Assembly: GCA_009789175.1 (NCBI GenBank)
Contig: CP046866.1
Location: 186,001-250,000, forward strand
DNA from: Salinibaculum litoreum
GTDB lineage: Archaea > Halobacteriota > Halobacteria > Halobacteriales > Haloarculaceae
Length of the DNA: 64,000 nucleotides
Reading direction: 5' to 3'
Numbering within the stretch: the stretch's first letter is position 1; each line of letters opens with the position of its first letter. The position numbers were made by a program, and so were the translations under genes. A model generated the notes under the pieces. The model did not search any database. It had not been told where the DNA came from and saw nothing but the letters and a program-made list of their open reading frames with translations. Below, one piece after another: positions 42,631-50,980 of this stretch.

Positions 42631-43761
42631 GTGAGCACGCTTGTCGTCTGTCTCCACCGCGGTGACCCCCTCCCCGGAGCCGACCCGCCAGTCGTCGGCC
42701 GTGCTGCGGTCGAGTCGCTCGTGACTGCCGTCGGCGTCGATGACCCCGAAGATAGCCGCGTCAACTGCCTCCTCGAAGGGCTGCGCGTCGACAGCGATAT
42801 CGAGGACGGGACTATCGCAGTCGTCTCCGGCACCGGCGAGACGGTCTCGGCCGACCGCGAAGTCGCCCGCCAGATTGAGGACCTGGTCGCCGAGTACGAC
42901 CCCGAGTCGGCCGTCGTGGTCGTCGACAGTGCCGAAGACGAGCGACTGGTCCCCATCATCGAGAGCCGGGTGACCGTCGATGCCGTCGACCGCGTCGTCG
43001 TCCGGCAGGCACGGGATATCGAGTCGACCTACTACCTCCTCAAGCAGTTCCTGGCCGACGAGCAACTCAGAAAGACCGTTCTCGTTCCGCTGGGTGCGGC
43101 GTTGCTCGCCTTCCCGATTCTCCTGTTTTTCGCCCAGAGCCCGGCAGCTGCGCTCGGTGCCATCGCGGCGACGTTCGGCTTCTATCTGCTGTACAAGGGC
43201 CTCGGTGTCGATTCCTACATCGCCAGGTTGCCCGGCCAGATTCGCGAAGCGATGTACTCCGGACAGGTGTCGCTGGTCACCTACGTCGTTGCCGTCGGGC
43301 TTGCGCTCGTGGGTATCTTCGTGGGTGTCCTCGGCGTCTCCTCGATGCAGGTCGAGGAAATCGGGGCGGTCATCCTCGCCACTCGCTTTGCCTACGATGC
43401 CATCCCGTGGGTGACTGCCGCTGCGCTGGCCGCCAGTACTGGCCGTCTGCTTGATGAACTCATCGGCGACGACGACATCGGCAGCGCCTACGTCAACCTC
43501 CCGTTTGTCGCTGTCGCCGTCGGCCTCGCTGTCCGTGGCTTCTCGGTGTACTTCCTCGAACGTTCGGGCGTCTTCGGAACGGTGACGATTCCCGCGACCG
43601 AGATGGGCCCAGCTAACTTCGATGCGATTCCGCTCACCTCCGCCGAACACCTCGCCGTGCTCATCCTCGCGAGCATCCTCATCAGCCTCGTCGGCGTCCG
43701 CGTCGCCGCCTACGTCAGCGGGACCGGCGTGGACGTGAGCTTCGAGGAACGTAGTTCCTGA
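42631..43761 (+). CDS. DUF373 family membrane protein
   Basis: 376 residues with a GTG start. A soluble alpha/beta N-terminal domain (residues 1-150; STLVVCLHRGDPLPGADPPVVGRAAVESL and VVVDSAEDERLVPIIESRV) is followed by about seven TM helices from residue ~150. DUF373 is widespread in archaea and of unknown function. Strong TATA box at leaderless distance. Confidence 0.9.
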   Translation: MSTLVVCLHRGDPLPGADPPVVGRAAVESLVTAVGVDDPEDSRVNCLLEGLRVDSDIEDGTIAVVSGTGETVSADREVARQIEDLVAEYDPESAVVVVDSAEDERLVPIIESRVTVDAVDRVVVRQARDIESTYYLLKQFLADEQLRKTVLVPLGAALLAFPILLFFAQSPAAALGAIAATFGFYLLYKGLGVDSYIARLPGQIREAMYSGQVSLVTYVVAVGLALVGIFVGVLGVSSMQVEEIGAVILATRFAYDAIPWVTAAALAASTGRLLDELIGDDDIGSAYVNLPFVAVAVGLAVRGFSVYFLERSGVFGTVTIPATEMGPANFDAIPLTSAEHLAVLILASILISLVGVRVAAYVSGTGVDVSFEERSS

Positions 43762-43780
43762 TAGTCGACGAATCGTCTGT

Positions 43781-43790
43781 CTCAAATATC
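43781..43790 (+). promoter_or_regulatory. TATA-like element of the DUF371 gene
   Basis: CTCAAATATC lies about 25 nt before the ATG at 43811. Confidence 0.45.
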
Positions 43791-43810
43791 CCCAGCAGGG
43801 AGAGGCCTGT

Positions 43811-44227
43811 ATGGAAGAAGTCCTACGCGGACGCGGCCACGAGAACGTCTCGGCCGCCCACGCGAGTACGTTCGAGGTGACAAGTGACGACTACCTGACG
43901 CCGGCCGGCGATTGCATTCTCGCTATCGAGGCCGACCGCACACCCGCGGATTTCGACGAGGCGTTTATCGAGGCTTGCCAGTCATCGGAGGCGACTATCG
44001 TCGCCACCATCGAGGTAGGCGACTACACCGAACGCATCGAGGGGCGGGGCCACCCCGACCTCTCTTTCGAGAACGACCGCAGCGCCGTTGGCCGCACTAG
44101 CGACTACGTCGACGACCGGACCATCATGGTCGGTGCCGACAAGGCGGCCGGTGACCTCGACCGCGACCTCGTGACTGCACTCGCCGAGGGTGCCGACTGT
44201 ACACTCCGGCTCACGGTCGAGGAATGA
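43811..44227 (+). CDS. DUF371 family protein
   Basis: 138 residues, soluble. MEEVLRGRGHENVSAAHASTFEVTSDDYLTPAGDCILAIEADR matches the archaeal DUF371 N-terminus; the C-terminal half has RIEGRGHPDLSFEN and VDDRTIMVGADKAAGDLDR. Function unknown. Followed at 65 nt by a small gene with its own promoter. Confidence 0.88.
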   Translation: MEEVLRGRGHENVSAAHASTFEVTSDDYLTPAGDCILAIEADRTPADFDEAFIEACQSSEATIVATIEVGDYTERIEGRGHPDLSFENDRSAVGRTSDYVDDRTIMVGADKAAGDLDRDLVTALAEGADCTLRLTVEE

Positions 44228-44260
44228 CCGTGTGGTCCCCGGTACCGATGGTCCCTGTAG

Positions 44261-44268
44261 ACTTTTAC
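44261..44268 (+). promoter_or_regulatory. TATA box of the gene at 44292
   Basis: ACTTTTAC lies about 27 nt before the ATG. Confidence 0.45.
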
Positions 44269-44291
44269 CGGACAGTCGCCTACGAGGGAAT

Positions 44292-44489
44292 ATGACGCTC
44301 CTTTCTTTCGACGAAACCGGCGTCGATGTGGTGTACGAGGGGACCGAGTTCCGCCTCGACAAGCCCCTCATCGAGGACGCCCTGCAAAAGGAGTACCCGG
44401 ACGTGACCGACCACGAAGTCCTGAAGATGGTCGACCCCGACCCGTCGCTGTCGGGCGAACCCCAGCGCGTCGAAGACATCCTGACATAA
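44292..44489 (+). CDS. Small conserved haloarchaeal protein (DUF5800-like)
   Basis: 65 residues: MTLLSFDETGVDVVYEGTEF and a helix LIEDALQKEYPDVTDHEVLKMVDPDPSLS. Acidic, soluble, no cysteines. The family number is from memory. Longer in-frame starts overlap the upstream DUF371 gene and are rejected. Confidence 0.7.
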   Translation: MTLLSFDETGVDVVYEGTEFRLDKPLIEDALQKEYPDVTDHEVLKMVDPDPSLSGEPQRVEDILT

Positions 44490-44698
44490 CTCGGCTGCGC
44501 GTATCGTCGCTCCTGTTTCGGCTACAGCGGCTTTTCTGGCCCATTTTATCGGTGTCTAGGGTGTTTGCTGGCGCTCAGCCGATACAGTCCATGCTGCTAT
44601 ATCGAATCGGCCGGGGCGGGTCGGCTACCTGTTCTTGTTGATTGACAACGATGTGCGCGCCAACAACACTATCTCCCCTGCGTCCGTGATTCGAGCCA

Positions 44699-44914
44699 AT
44701 GGACGACGAGACTGCGAGTCGCCGGTCGCTGTTAGGGCTCGCTGGCCTGGCGAGTCTGTGCTGTCTCGGCCCCGGCGCGGCCGCTCTCGCCGGCGGCGCT
44801 GCGGTCGGTGGCGTGGGTGCCAGCCTCGCCCAGGTAGCGGTGACCGCACTGACACTCGGTGTCGTTGCCGTCGTGATTCGTCGCCGCACCGGCTGCACGG
44901 AGTGTGAGACGTAG
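44699..44914 (+). CDS. Small two-TM protein with cysteines
   Basis: 71 residues. Two hydrophobic segments (residues ~10-34 and 36-59), with C21-C22 in the first helix (LASLCCLGPGAAAL) and CTEC at the end (C66, C69 in RRTGCTECET). The cysteine arrangement resembles small metal or mercury transport-type membrane proteins, but no family assignment can be made. Preceded by about 200 nt without a gene. Confidence 0.55.
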   Translation: MDDETASRRSLLGLAGLASLCCLGPGAAALAGGAAVGGVGASLAQVAVTALTLGVVAVVIRRRTGCTECET

Positions 44915-45080
44915 CCGCGTCCTTGGCCAGTCACTTGGTTGACGAGGCGACGACGAACAGCATGCTGTCGCTTCACGCCAGCACGGGGACGGCGGCGCTT
45001 GGCTGCGTCAAGAGGCCTGTTCCGACCCTGATAGAACCGTCACAATGCCTTTGTCACATGTCACCGTATATTTACGTCCA

Positions 45081-45536
45081 ATGTCCAGTGACCGTGTCGT
45101 CGACTTGCTTCGGAAAGCGTACAGTGACGAAATAGAGACGGTGATGAACTACCAGACCAACGCCATCGTCCTCGACGGTGTCCGCGCCGAGGAGATAAAG
45201 GAGAGTCTCCGGGCCGACATCCAGGAAGAACTGGGCCACGCCGAACAGATTGGCCAACGACTCAAGCAACTGGGCGCACAGCCACCCGGTTCCGGCGAGT
45301 TCGTCGCGCGGCAGGACTCGCTGCAACCGCCCGAGGACTCCACCGACGTCCTCGCGGTTATCCGGGGTGTCCTCGACGCCGAGGAGGGCGCAATCGAGAC
45401 CTACCGCGACCTGATCGACGCTGCCGAGGAGGCCGAGGACCCTGTCACGGAGGACCTCGCAGTGACGATACTGGCCGACGAAGAGGCACACCGCACGGAG
45501 TTTCGGGGCTTCGAGAAGGAGTATCAAAACGAGTAG
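45081..45536 (+). CDS. Ferritin-like di-iron protein (rubrerythrin/Dps-like fold)
   Basis: 151 residues, four-helix bundle. Two ExxH motifs, E50-L-G-H53 and E134-E135-A-H137, with further Glu residues near 17-19 and 102-106, fit a carboxylate-bridged di-iron site. It lacks the rubredoxin domain of rubrerythrins. Likely role in peroxide detoxification or iron handling. A start at 45045 would add 12 residues; the ATG at 45081 fits the bundle. Confidence 0.85.
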   Translation: MSSDRVVDLLRKAYSDEIETVMNYQTNAIVLDGVRAEEIKESLRADIQEELGHAEQIGQRLKQLGAQPPGSGEFVARQDSLQPPEDSTDVLAVIRGVLDAEEGAIETYRDLIDAAEEAEDPVTEDLAVTILADEEAHRTEFRGFEKEYQNE

Positions 45537-45604
45537 ACGCGTCGCGCGATAGCCTTCGCCCGTCCGCTGCTATTCTGGGTGGACCCTTTCCGAGCCGAGG
45601 ACGG

Positions 45605-46540
45605 TCAGACCTCGGCTTCGAGGTCGTCCCGCACTGCGTCGAGGAACCGGTCGGGGTGTTCGACGTGGGGTAACAGGAGGGCCTCGTCGAAGACGACCAG
45701 CCCCGTATCGCCTTCTTTGGCGAGTTCCCGGCCATCGTCCAGTGGCGTGATGTCGGCCTCACGGCCCCAGATGAGCGTCACCGGGCTGTCGAGGTCTGCG
45801 AGCACATCCCCAAGGTTCTCGTCGGGGTCGAGAAAGCCGCTGAGGAAGGAAGCAGGGGCAAAGCGAGCGCCGGACTGGTGGGCCGACTGCCACTCGTAGT
45901 CGACTACGTCATCGGGGAGGTTCTCGGTATCGTAGTAGCCGTGGTCGTCGTGGAAGTACCGCAGGCCCGGCTTGCTGGTGACGAGGTTGTGAAGCCCCTG
46001 CCCGACCACCGGCGCACGCATGAGTGCGCGCAGCCAGACCCGGCGGCCACCCATGGACGTATCCGTCGGCGTGATGAGGACGAGTTCGTCCACTTCGACT
46101 GTCCGGGCTGCTATCGCGGCGTAGGACCCCGTCAGCGAGGACGCGACGACGACCGGCGGCTCGTCGGCCAGGTCCTCGATGGCGTCCCCGACGAAGGTCG
46201 TATACAGCGATGCCGAGTACAGCAGTGGCGGCCGGTCGGAGTGCCCGAAGCCGGGCAGGTCGACGGCGACGACGTGGTAATCTTCCGCGAGGTCCTCAAA
46301 GACCTGCCAGAATTCGTGGCTGGACCCGGCGGCGTTGATGCCGTGAAAGAGCAACAGGTCCTGGTCTTCGGGGTCGCCGGCCTCGGTGTAAGCCACATCG
46401 AATCCGCGCCAGCGATAGGTGCCGTACTCGCCGTCGAGATACGGCTCGAAGTCGCTGCTGCGAGCGGTCAGCAGACGGTTGGCGACCGCGGTGAGACCGA
46501 CAGTCCCTGCCGCGACGCCGAATACGTTCCGGAGCTTCAT
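45605..46540 (-). CDS. Alpha/beta hydrolase
   Basis: 311 residues. LLFHGINAAGSSHEFW is the oxyanion HG region; VVASSLTGSYAAIA holds the nucleophile-elbow Ser (a GxSxG variant with Ser-Ser-Leu-Thr-Gly). GFGHSDRPPLLYSA is another family element. Begins with an N-terminal hydrophobic stretch MKLRNVFGVAAGTVGLTAVANRLL (possible membrane anchor). Substrate unknown; it flanks the copper cluster but has no evident link. Confidence 0.88.
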   Translation of the reverse strand: MKLRNVFGVAAGTVGLTAVANRLLTARSSDFEPYLDGEYGTYRWRGFDVAYTEAGDPEDQDLLLFHGINAAGSSHEFWQVFEDLAEDYHVVAVDLPGFGHSDRPPLLYSASLYTTFVGDAIEDLADEPPVVVASSLTGSYAAIAARTVEVDELVLITPTDTSMGGRRVWLRALMRAPVVGQGLHNLVTSKPGLRYFHDDHGYYDTENLPDDVVDYEWQSAHQSGARFAPASFLSGFLDPDENLGDVLADLDSPVTLIWGREADITPLDDGRELAKEGDTGLVVFDEALLLPHVEHPDRFLDAVRDDLEAEV

Positions 46541-46609
46541 GTCCGATACGTAGGGCGTCGAGTGTATATACGTGATGTTCGTTCCAGCCAGCGCGGGGCA
46601 ACCGTCCGG

Positions 46610-47416
46610 TCACGACCGCCAGGCCAGCACCGCCGCGAGGACGAGAGCGCCGACCAGCCAGCCGACCAGACCGAGCGTGCTGGTCACCACCGCCGGACCC
46701 GTCGGGACAGAGAGCCCGGCCGGTGCGAGCGCGAGGCCGAACACCAGACTCCGATAGGCGCTGGCGGGGCTGACAGCCAGCAAGACATCGACGCCGCCCG
46801 GTGAGACTGCGCCGCCCATGAGGGCGGCGATGAGCGTGCTGTCGAGTCCGACGACCAGTGCGAGCACTGCGACCGTGGCGAGTGCCAACCCGCTGCGGGT
46901 CGACCGGGCTGCCGCGGAGACGAGCACCGCAACCGCTAGCACGACAAGCGCGAACGCGGCCGTCAGGACGACGTACCGGAGATATAGCGCCGGTGAGTCG
47001 ACGGTCCCGTGGGAGGCGATAACGGACAGTTGCTCGCTCTCTGCAAGCGGTACGAACACCGCAGCGACGAGCAATCCGAGCAGGACAACCGCGAGGACGG
47101 CGACCGCTCGCCCGAGGTAGACGCCGAGGACGTAGCGGGTGCTGTTTATCGGATAGGTCCGCAGCGTCTCCAGTTCGCCCCGCTCGCGGTCGCCGAGAAT
47201 CGAGCGATAGCCGACGGCGAAGGCAAACACCGGGACGAGCACCTCGACCGGCGTGAGGAGGTCATAGATGAGCGCGAGGTATGCCCCCGAGGAACCCAGC
47301 CAGGACAGCCCCGCCAGCAGGAGCACGAACCCGGCGCTCAAAAGCAGGAGCATCCGCGTCCGGAGGACCGTCAGGAACTCCCGCTGTGCCACGTCTAACA
47401 CGTAGCGGTTACTCAC
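46610..47416 (-). CDS. nosY: NosY-like ABC-2 permease of the nos cluster
   Basis: 268 residues and about six TM helices. The motif DRERGELETLRTYPINSTRYVLGVYLGR is the NosY coupling region. Start GTG at 47416 is chosen because GGAGGTG lies 6 nt upstream in the mRNA; the GTG at 47425 falls inside that Shine-Dalgarno sequence. It overlaps nosF by 8 nt. NosFY-type transporters move a sulfur or copper-related substrate for maturation of nitrous-oxide reductase in bacteria. Confidence 0.87.
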   Translation of the reverse strand: MSNRYVLDVAQREFLTVLRTRMLLLLSAGFVLLLAGLSWLGSSGAYLALIYDLLTPVEVLVPVFAFAVGYRSILGDRERGELETLRTYPINSTRYVLGVYLGRAVAVLAVVLLGLLVAAVFVPLAESEQLSVIASHGTVDSPALYLRYVVLTAAFALVVLAVAVLVSAAARSTRSGLALATVAVLALVVGLDSTLIAALMGGAVSPGGVDVLLAVSPASAYRSLVFGLALAPAGLSVPTGPAVVTSTLGLVGWLVGALVLAAVLAWRS

Positions 47417-48182
47417 TCTTCCCACCTCCCTGGAGGCCGGCCGAGACGCCGATTGCGTCGTCTGTCAGCTCTGTGAGTACGTCTTCGAGGGTTTCGCCGC
47501 CGACTTCCTCGACGAGCGCTGTCGGCGCATCGGCCGCGACCACTTCGCCGTCGGAGAGGACCAGCACCTTGTCGGCGACGCGCTCGACCGACCGGAGGTC
47601 GTGGGTAGCCAGTACCACGCCGACACCCTCGTCGGCGATGTCGGCGGTCGTGTCGATGATGTGGCGTGTCATCGTCGGGTCGAGACCGCTTGTGGGTTCG
47701 TCGAGTACCAGCACACGCGGGTCGCCGATGGTCGTCTGGGCGACCGCGAGCAGACGGAGCATCCCGCCGGAGAGTGCGTCGACTCGGCGGTCCGCGACCG
47801 CGGTCAGTCCCACCCGGTCCAGAACCGCGTCCACGTCGGTCTCGGTCTCGACCAGCGAACTGTAGAACGCGAGTGTCTCGCGGACGGTAAACTGCGCCCG
47901 GAACTCCGGTTGCTGTGCGAGATAGCCGACTGCGCGGTCGCCGTTTGCTGCAACCTCGATTGTCCCCTCGTCCGGGTCGAGCAGGCCGGCAATCAATCGT
48001 AGCAGCGTCGTCTTGCCGGACCCGTTGGGGCCGATGAGACAGGCGACTGTTCCTGCGTCGATGCGTGCGGTGACCTCGCTGAGGACATCGACATCGCCAA
48101 AGGAGTGTGCGACTTCCGTGATGTCGACGGCCGACTGCTCGTCCGGTGTCGTTTGTCGTGTCTGTGGTGTCTGTGAACTCAT
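47409..48182 (-). CDS. nosF: NosF-like ABC transporter ATPase
   Basis: 257 residues. Walker A GPNGSGKTTL, signature DALSGGMLRLLAVAQ, Walker B VLVLDEPTSGLDP and switch His in VVLATHDLRSVE. N-terminus is Thr/Gln-rich. Its ATG overlaps nosD's stop by 4 nt, and nosY overlaps its end, so nosD-nosF-nosY are translationally coupled. Supplies energy for the NosY transporter. Confidence 0.93.
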   Translation of the reverse strand: MSSQTPQTRQTTPDEQSAVDITEVAHSFGDVDVLSEVTARIDAGTVACLIGPNGSGKTTLLRLIAGLLDPDEGTIEVAANGDRAVGYLAQQPEFRAQFTVRETLAFYSSLVETETDVDAVLDRVGLTAVADRRVDALSGGMLRLLAVAQTTIGDPRVLVLDEPTSGLDPTMTRHIIDTTADIADEGVGVVLATHDLRSVERVADKVLVLSDGEVVAADAPTALVEEVGGETLEDVLTELTDDAIGVSAGLQGGGKSE

Positions 48183-50086
48183 CGTGCCTCCGTAGAGACG
48201 TTCAGTGCGTCGAGTCGGTCGGGGTGGACCGGCTCGGAGAGCGGTGCTGTGTCGACGATGCTCGACGGTCGCAATCCGGGAACGCTCCGCTGGAAGGCCC
48301 GGAGGCCACCGAGTGTCGGAGCCTGGGCCAGCGTACGCGCGCCGATGGAGTCCCCGGCACTCCTGTCGACGGTGTCCGAGGGACGGTAGGTTCGGTCGAC
48401 GACGCCGTCCCCGTCGCGGTCGATACCGGGGATTGGACCCCAGTAGTTACCGCGACCGCCGACAGTCCAGATGTTCAGCGTTCCCAGGTCGGTCTTCACC
48501 GGCTGGTCGTTGGCCACGATGTCGTTTCCGGTCACGTCGTTGGTCGGCAACAGGGTCGCCGAGCGGACGCCGACCTCGTTTCGTACTGCCGTATTGTTGT
48601 GGACGACCGACCGGCTCATCCCAATCGAGAGCCCGATGTCGTTGTCGACTGCGACGTTCTCGGTCATCCATGAGGCTGCCCCGACAGTGATGACACCCAC
48701 GTCGTTGCCCCGGAGGTGGTTGCCGACGATGGCGTTGCCGGTGGGACGGGTCATCAGGATGATGCCGACGTTGGACTGCCTGATAGTGTTGTTCAGCACC
48801 AGGGCGTCGCTGGTGTACATCTGGTGGACGCCGTAGCGCATGTTCTGCATCCGGTTGTCCCGGACGACAAGCCCGTTCGAGTAGTGGGTGTAGACGGCGT
48901 CGCGGCCGCCGTCGAATGTGGAGTCCTCGACGACCATCCGGGAGTACATCGCCAGCACGCCCATCGACCCCTCTTCCCACGTGTCGCTGCCCTGCAGGTC
49001 GATGTCCCTGACGACCGTTCCGGTGCTGTTGTGGACGATGACCCCGTTTGCCGATGTCTCGACGGAGACGTTCTCGACCAGCGACCGGGGTGCCTCCGAG
49101 AGCCTGATGGCGGCATCCCCGCGGCCGTAGACGAGTTCGATAGACTTGTCCCACGACGTCTCCCCGTCCGTGCTGGGTGAGCCGAGTTCGGTGTCACCCA
49201 CTCCGGTGACACGGAGCGACTCGATGCCGACCCGCGGTGCCGTCGCTCGCACCACGGTCCCCTCTCCGCGGCCGTCGAGTACCGTTCGGTTGCCCGCCCC
49301 GCTGAGCGTCACCGACTTCGAGACGTTCAGGTCCACTGTGTACCGCCCTGCCGGGATTTCGACGGCCGTATTCGGCGGGGCCTGCTCGATGGCGGCCTCG
49401 ATGGTTTCTGCGTCCTCGCCGACGGTGACCGAGACCGGGCGGTCGAGCGTCTCCCGGGCCCGCTCGACACTCTCGTTTGCCCACTGCTGGCGTTGTTCTG
49501 TCGGGGCGTTGAGTCGGTCCGCGCTTTCGTTGCCCGTCGTCGGCTGGCGCTCTTTGAGCGTCTCCCAGTCGACGATTTCGCCGTCGTACTCCTCGGCGAA
49601 GGCCGCTGCGGCGTCGCGGTCACCGAAGGGGACGGCGGTCGGACCGCCCGGGGTCCGTGCCGGCGTCTCGATGACGAAATACACGTCTTCGGCGCGCGTC
49701 CAGGTCTGTGCTGCGCTGTTCGAGAGCCTGAGATACTGGCCGTCGGTCAGCGTGGGATTGGTCCCGGTGTAGTCGGTCACGTAGATACCGAGTGGCTCGC
49801 CGAACTGCTCTGTGTATCGTTGTTGGGTCGCCCCGCGGACGAGGCTGTCCGTCCCGTAGAACCCGACGACGTACTGGTACTGGCCGTAGAACACCTGTCC
49901 CTTGGGGATGGCGTAGTCTTTCTCCTCGGCCTGCTGGATGTCGACCCCGGTCAACCCTGATTTGAGTGTCTGGTCGAACGGCACCGGCGAAAACTGCTCT
50001 TCCCCGGCCGGAGCCGACGTGAAGCCACTCGCGGCAACGAGCAACACCGCTACGACCACGAGTCCGACGAGTGTCACTGTTCTCAT
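48179..50086 (-). CDS. nosD: NosD-like beta-helix protein with an N-terminal NosL-like domain
   Basis: 635 residues. Signal-like N-terminus (MRTVTLVGLVVVAVLLVAASGFTSA). Residues ~45-200 resemble NosL without its cysteines (YGTDSLVRGATQ..., GIYVTDYTG, FGDRDAAAAFAEEYDGEIVDW). Residues ~230 onward form right-handed parallel beta-helix (CASH) repeats rich in Asn and Val. NosD-type proteins are extracytoplasmic maturation factors for copper enzymes. The domain order NosL-like plus NosD is unusual relative to the separate bacterial genes. It starts 6 nt after nosL. Confidence 0.9.
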   Translation of the reverse strand: MRTVTLVGLVVVAVLLVAASGFTSAPAGEEQFSPVPFDQTLKSGLTGVDIQQAEEKDYAIPKGQVFYGQYQYVVGFYGTDSLVRGATQQRYTEQFGEPLGIYVTDYTGTNPTLTDGQYLRLSNSAAQTWTRAEDVYFVIETPARTPGGPTAVPFGDRDAAAAFAEEYDGEIVDWETLKERQPTTGNESADRLNAPTEQRQQWANESVERARETLDRPVSVTVGEDAETIEAAIEQAPPNTAVEIPAGRYTVDLNVSKSVTLSGAGNRTVLDGRGEGTVVRATAPRVGIESLRVTGVGDTELGSPSTDGETSWDKSIELVYGRGDAAIRLSEAPRSLVENVSVETSANGVIVHNSTGTVVRDIDLQGSDTWEEGSMGVLAMYSRMVVEDSTFDGGRDAVYTHYSNGLVVRDNRMQNMRYGVHQMYTSDALVLNNTIRQSNVGIILMTRPTGNAIVGNHLRGNDVGVITVGAASWMTENVAVDNDIGLSIGMSRSVVHNNTAVRNEVGVRSATLLPTNDVTGNDIVANDQPVKTDLGTLNIWTVGGRGNYWGPIPGIDRDGDGVVDRTYRPSDTVDRSAGDSIGARTLAQAPTLGGLRAFQRSVPGLRPSSIVDTAPLSEPVHPDRLDALNVSTEAR

Positions 50087-50092
50087 CTGTGC

Positions 50093-50767
50093 TTACTGGC
50101 TCGCGAGTTGCTGGATAGTCGTCTCGGAGACATCCTCGAAGGCCACGACCTGTCCCCCGTGTTCGGACTCGAACGCCTCCGCGTCGCCCTGTTCGGAGAA
50201 GCCGATGAGGTCTTTCCCCATCGCGCCCTTGACGTTCGAGCCCGCGACGAACGTCACATCGGTTGCGTCGGTGAAGGCCTCGCTCTCGACGTGTGCAGAG
50301 ATGAGCGTGTCACCGGCGTCGGTTAGGAGTTCGTACTCGACCGTCGAGTAGTCCGTGACGTAAAACGCCTGTCGCTCCCAGCCCCGGTTGTCACGCTTGA
50401 AATCGTATTTGAACGCTTCCCACGTGCTACAAAACCGCGCCGGGTTCTCGTGGTCCGAGGGCTGTTCGTCCGCGTAGAACACCTCGGCGCTCGGGCCGGG
50501 GTGGTTCGGAATCACCATCCCACAGATATCACAGCTATGCTCCTGTGTCAGGGTAATCGGGTCGGGCTGTGCAGTCGTCTCGTCGCCGCCGACGAGACCA
50601 CCACCGTCGGAGTCGAGACAGCCTGCCAGCCACGCCGCTATCCCGACTCCACCCGCTACGGCCGCCCGTCGTGTGAGTCCCACCTCGCTCCGTGACTGCC
50701 CGCGACCGTCGCTTTCCATCGACTGGTCGTGCTCACACGCTGCACAACTGTGGTCCTCTGTGCACAT
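50093..50767 (-). CDS. nosL: NosL-like copper-chaperone lipoprotein
   Basis: 224 residues. Tat-lipoprotein signal (LTRRAAVAGGVGIAAWLAGC50) is preceded by a Cys-rich 20-residue extension, MCTEDHSCAACEHDQS. The mature domain has the copper-binding CDICGM (C79, C82, M84), then ENPARFCSTW and AFKYDF typical of NosL. It transfers Cu(I) to copper enzymes, known for nitrous-oxide reductase in bacteria. A shorter start at M17 (50719) would remove the Cys-rich extension. First gene of the nosLDFY operon. Confidence 0.93.
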   Translation of the reverse strand: MCTEDHSCAACEHDQSMESDGRGQSRSEVGLTRRAAVAGGVGIAAWLAGCLDSDGGGLVGGDETTAQPDPITLTQEHSCDICGMVIPNHPGPSAEVFYADEQPSDHENPARFCSTWEAFKYDFKRDNRGWERQAFYVTDYSTVEYELLTDAGDTLISAHVESEAFTDATDVTFVAGSNVKGAMGKDLIGFSEQGDAEAFESEHGGQVVAFEDVSETTIQQLASQ

Positions 50768-50980
50768 GTCTATCTATCTCCTGTCAAAGCGTTTAGTCGG
50801 ACAGCCCATTTCCATATCGTGGGAACGACCATAGCAGTTATAGATATATCGAATTTTTAACTGCTTACGAGAGCCGTACTAGTGTAATAGGTGAACACTA
50901 CCGGCTGTGTGCTGTGTGTCGCTATCGCTCACGTCGGAGGTGCAAGAAATCGTCCGTCGCGGAGTGGGCCTCTGGTGGCG
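50768..50980. other. AT-rich regulatory gap before nosL, 213 nt
   Basis: It contains the nosL promoter and a 7-bp inverted repeat but no readable gene. The left end of the trx gene lies at 50981, so the gap separates two same-strand units. Confidence 0.6.
50834..50864 (-). promoter_or_regulatory. nosL promoter with inverted repeat flanking a TATA box
   Basis: GCAGTTA (50834-50840) and TAACTGC (50858-50864) are perfect 7-bp arms around a 17-nt AT-rich core, TAGATATATCGAATTTT. The core contains the TATA-like region, so the repeat is positioned to act as an operator. It would be read on the minus strand to drive nosLDFY. Confidence 0.5.

Noticed and set aside
45878-46804. A plus-strand 308-codon frame opposite the hydrolase gene
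   Set aside because: It is the complement of two real genes on the minus strand, with no recognisable domain.
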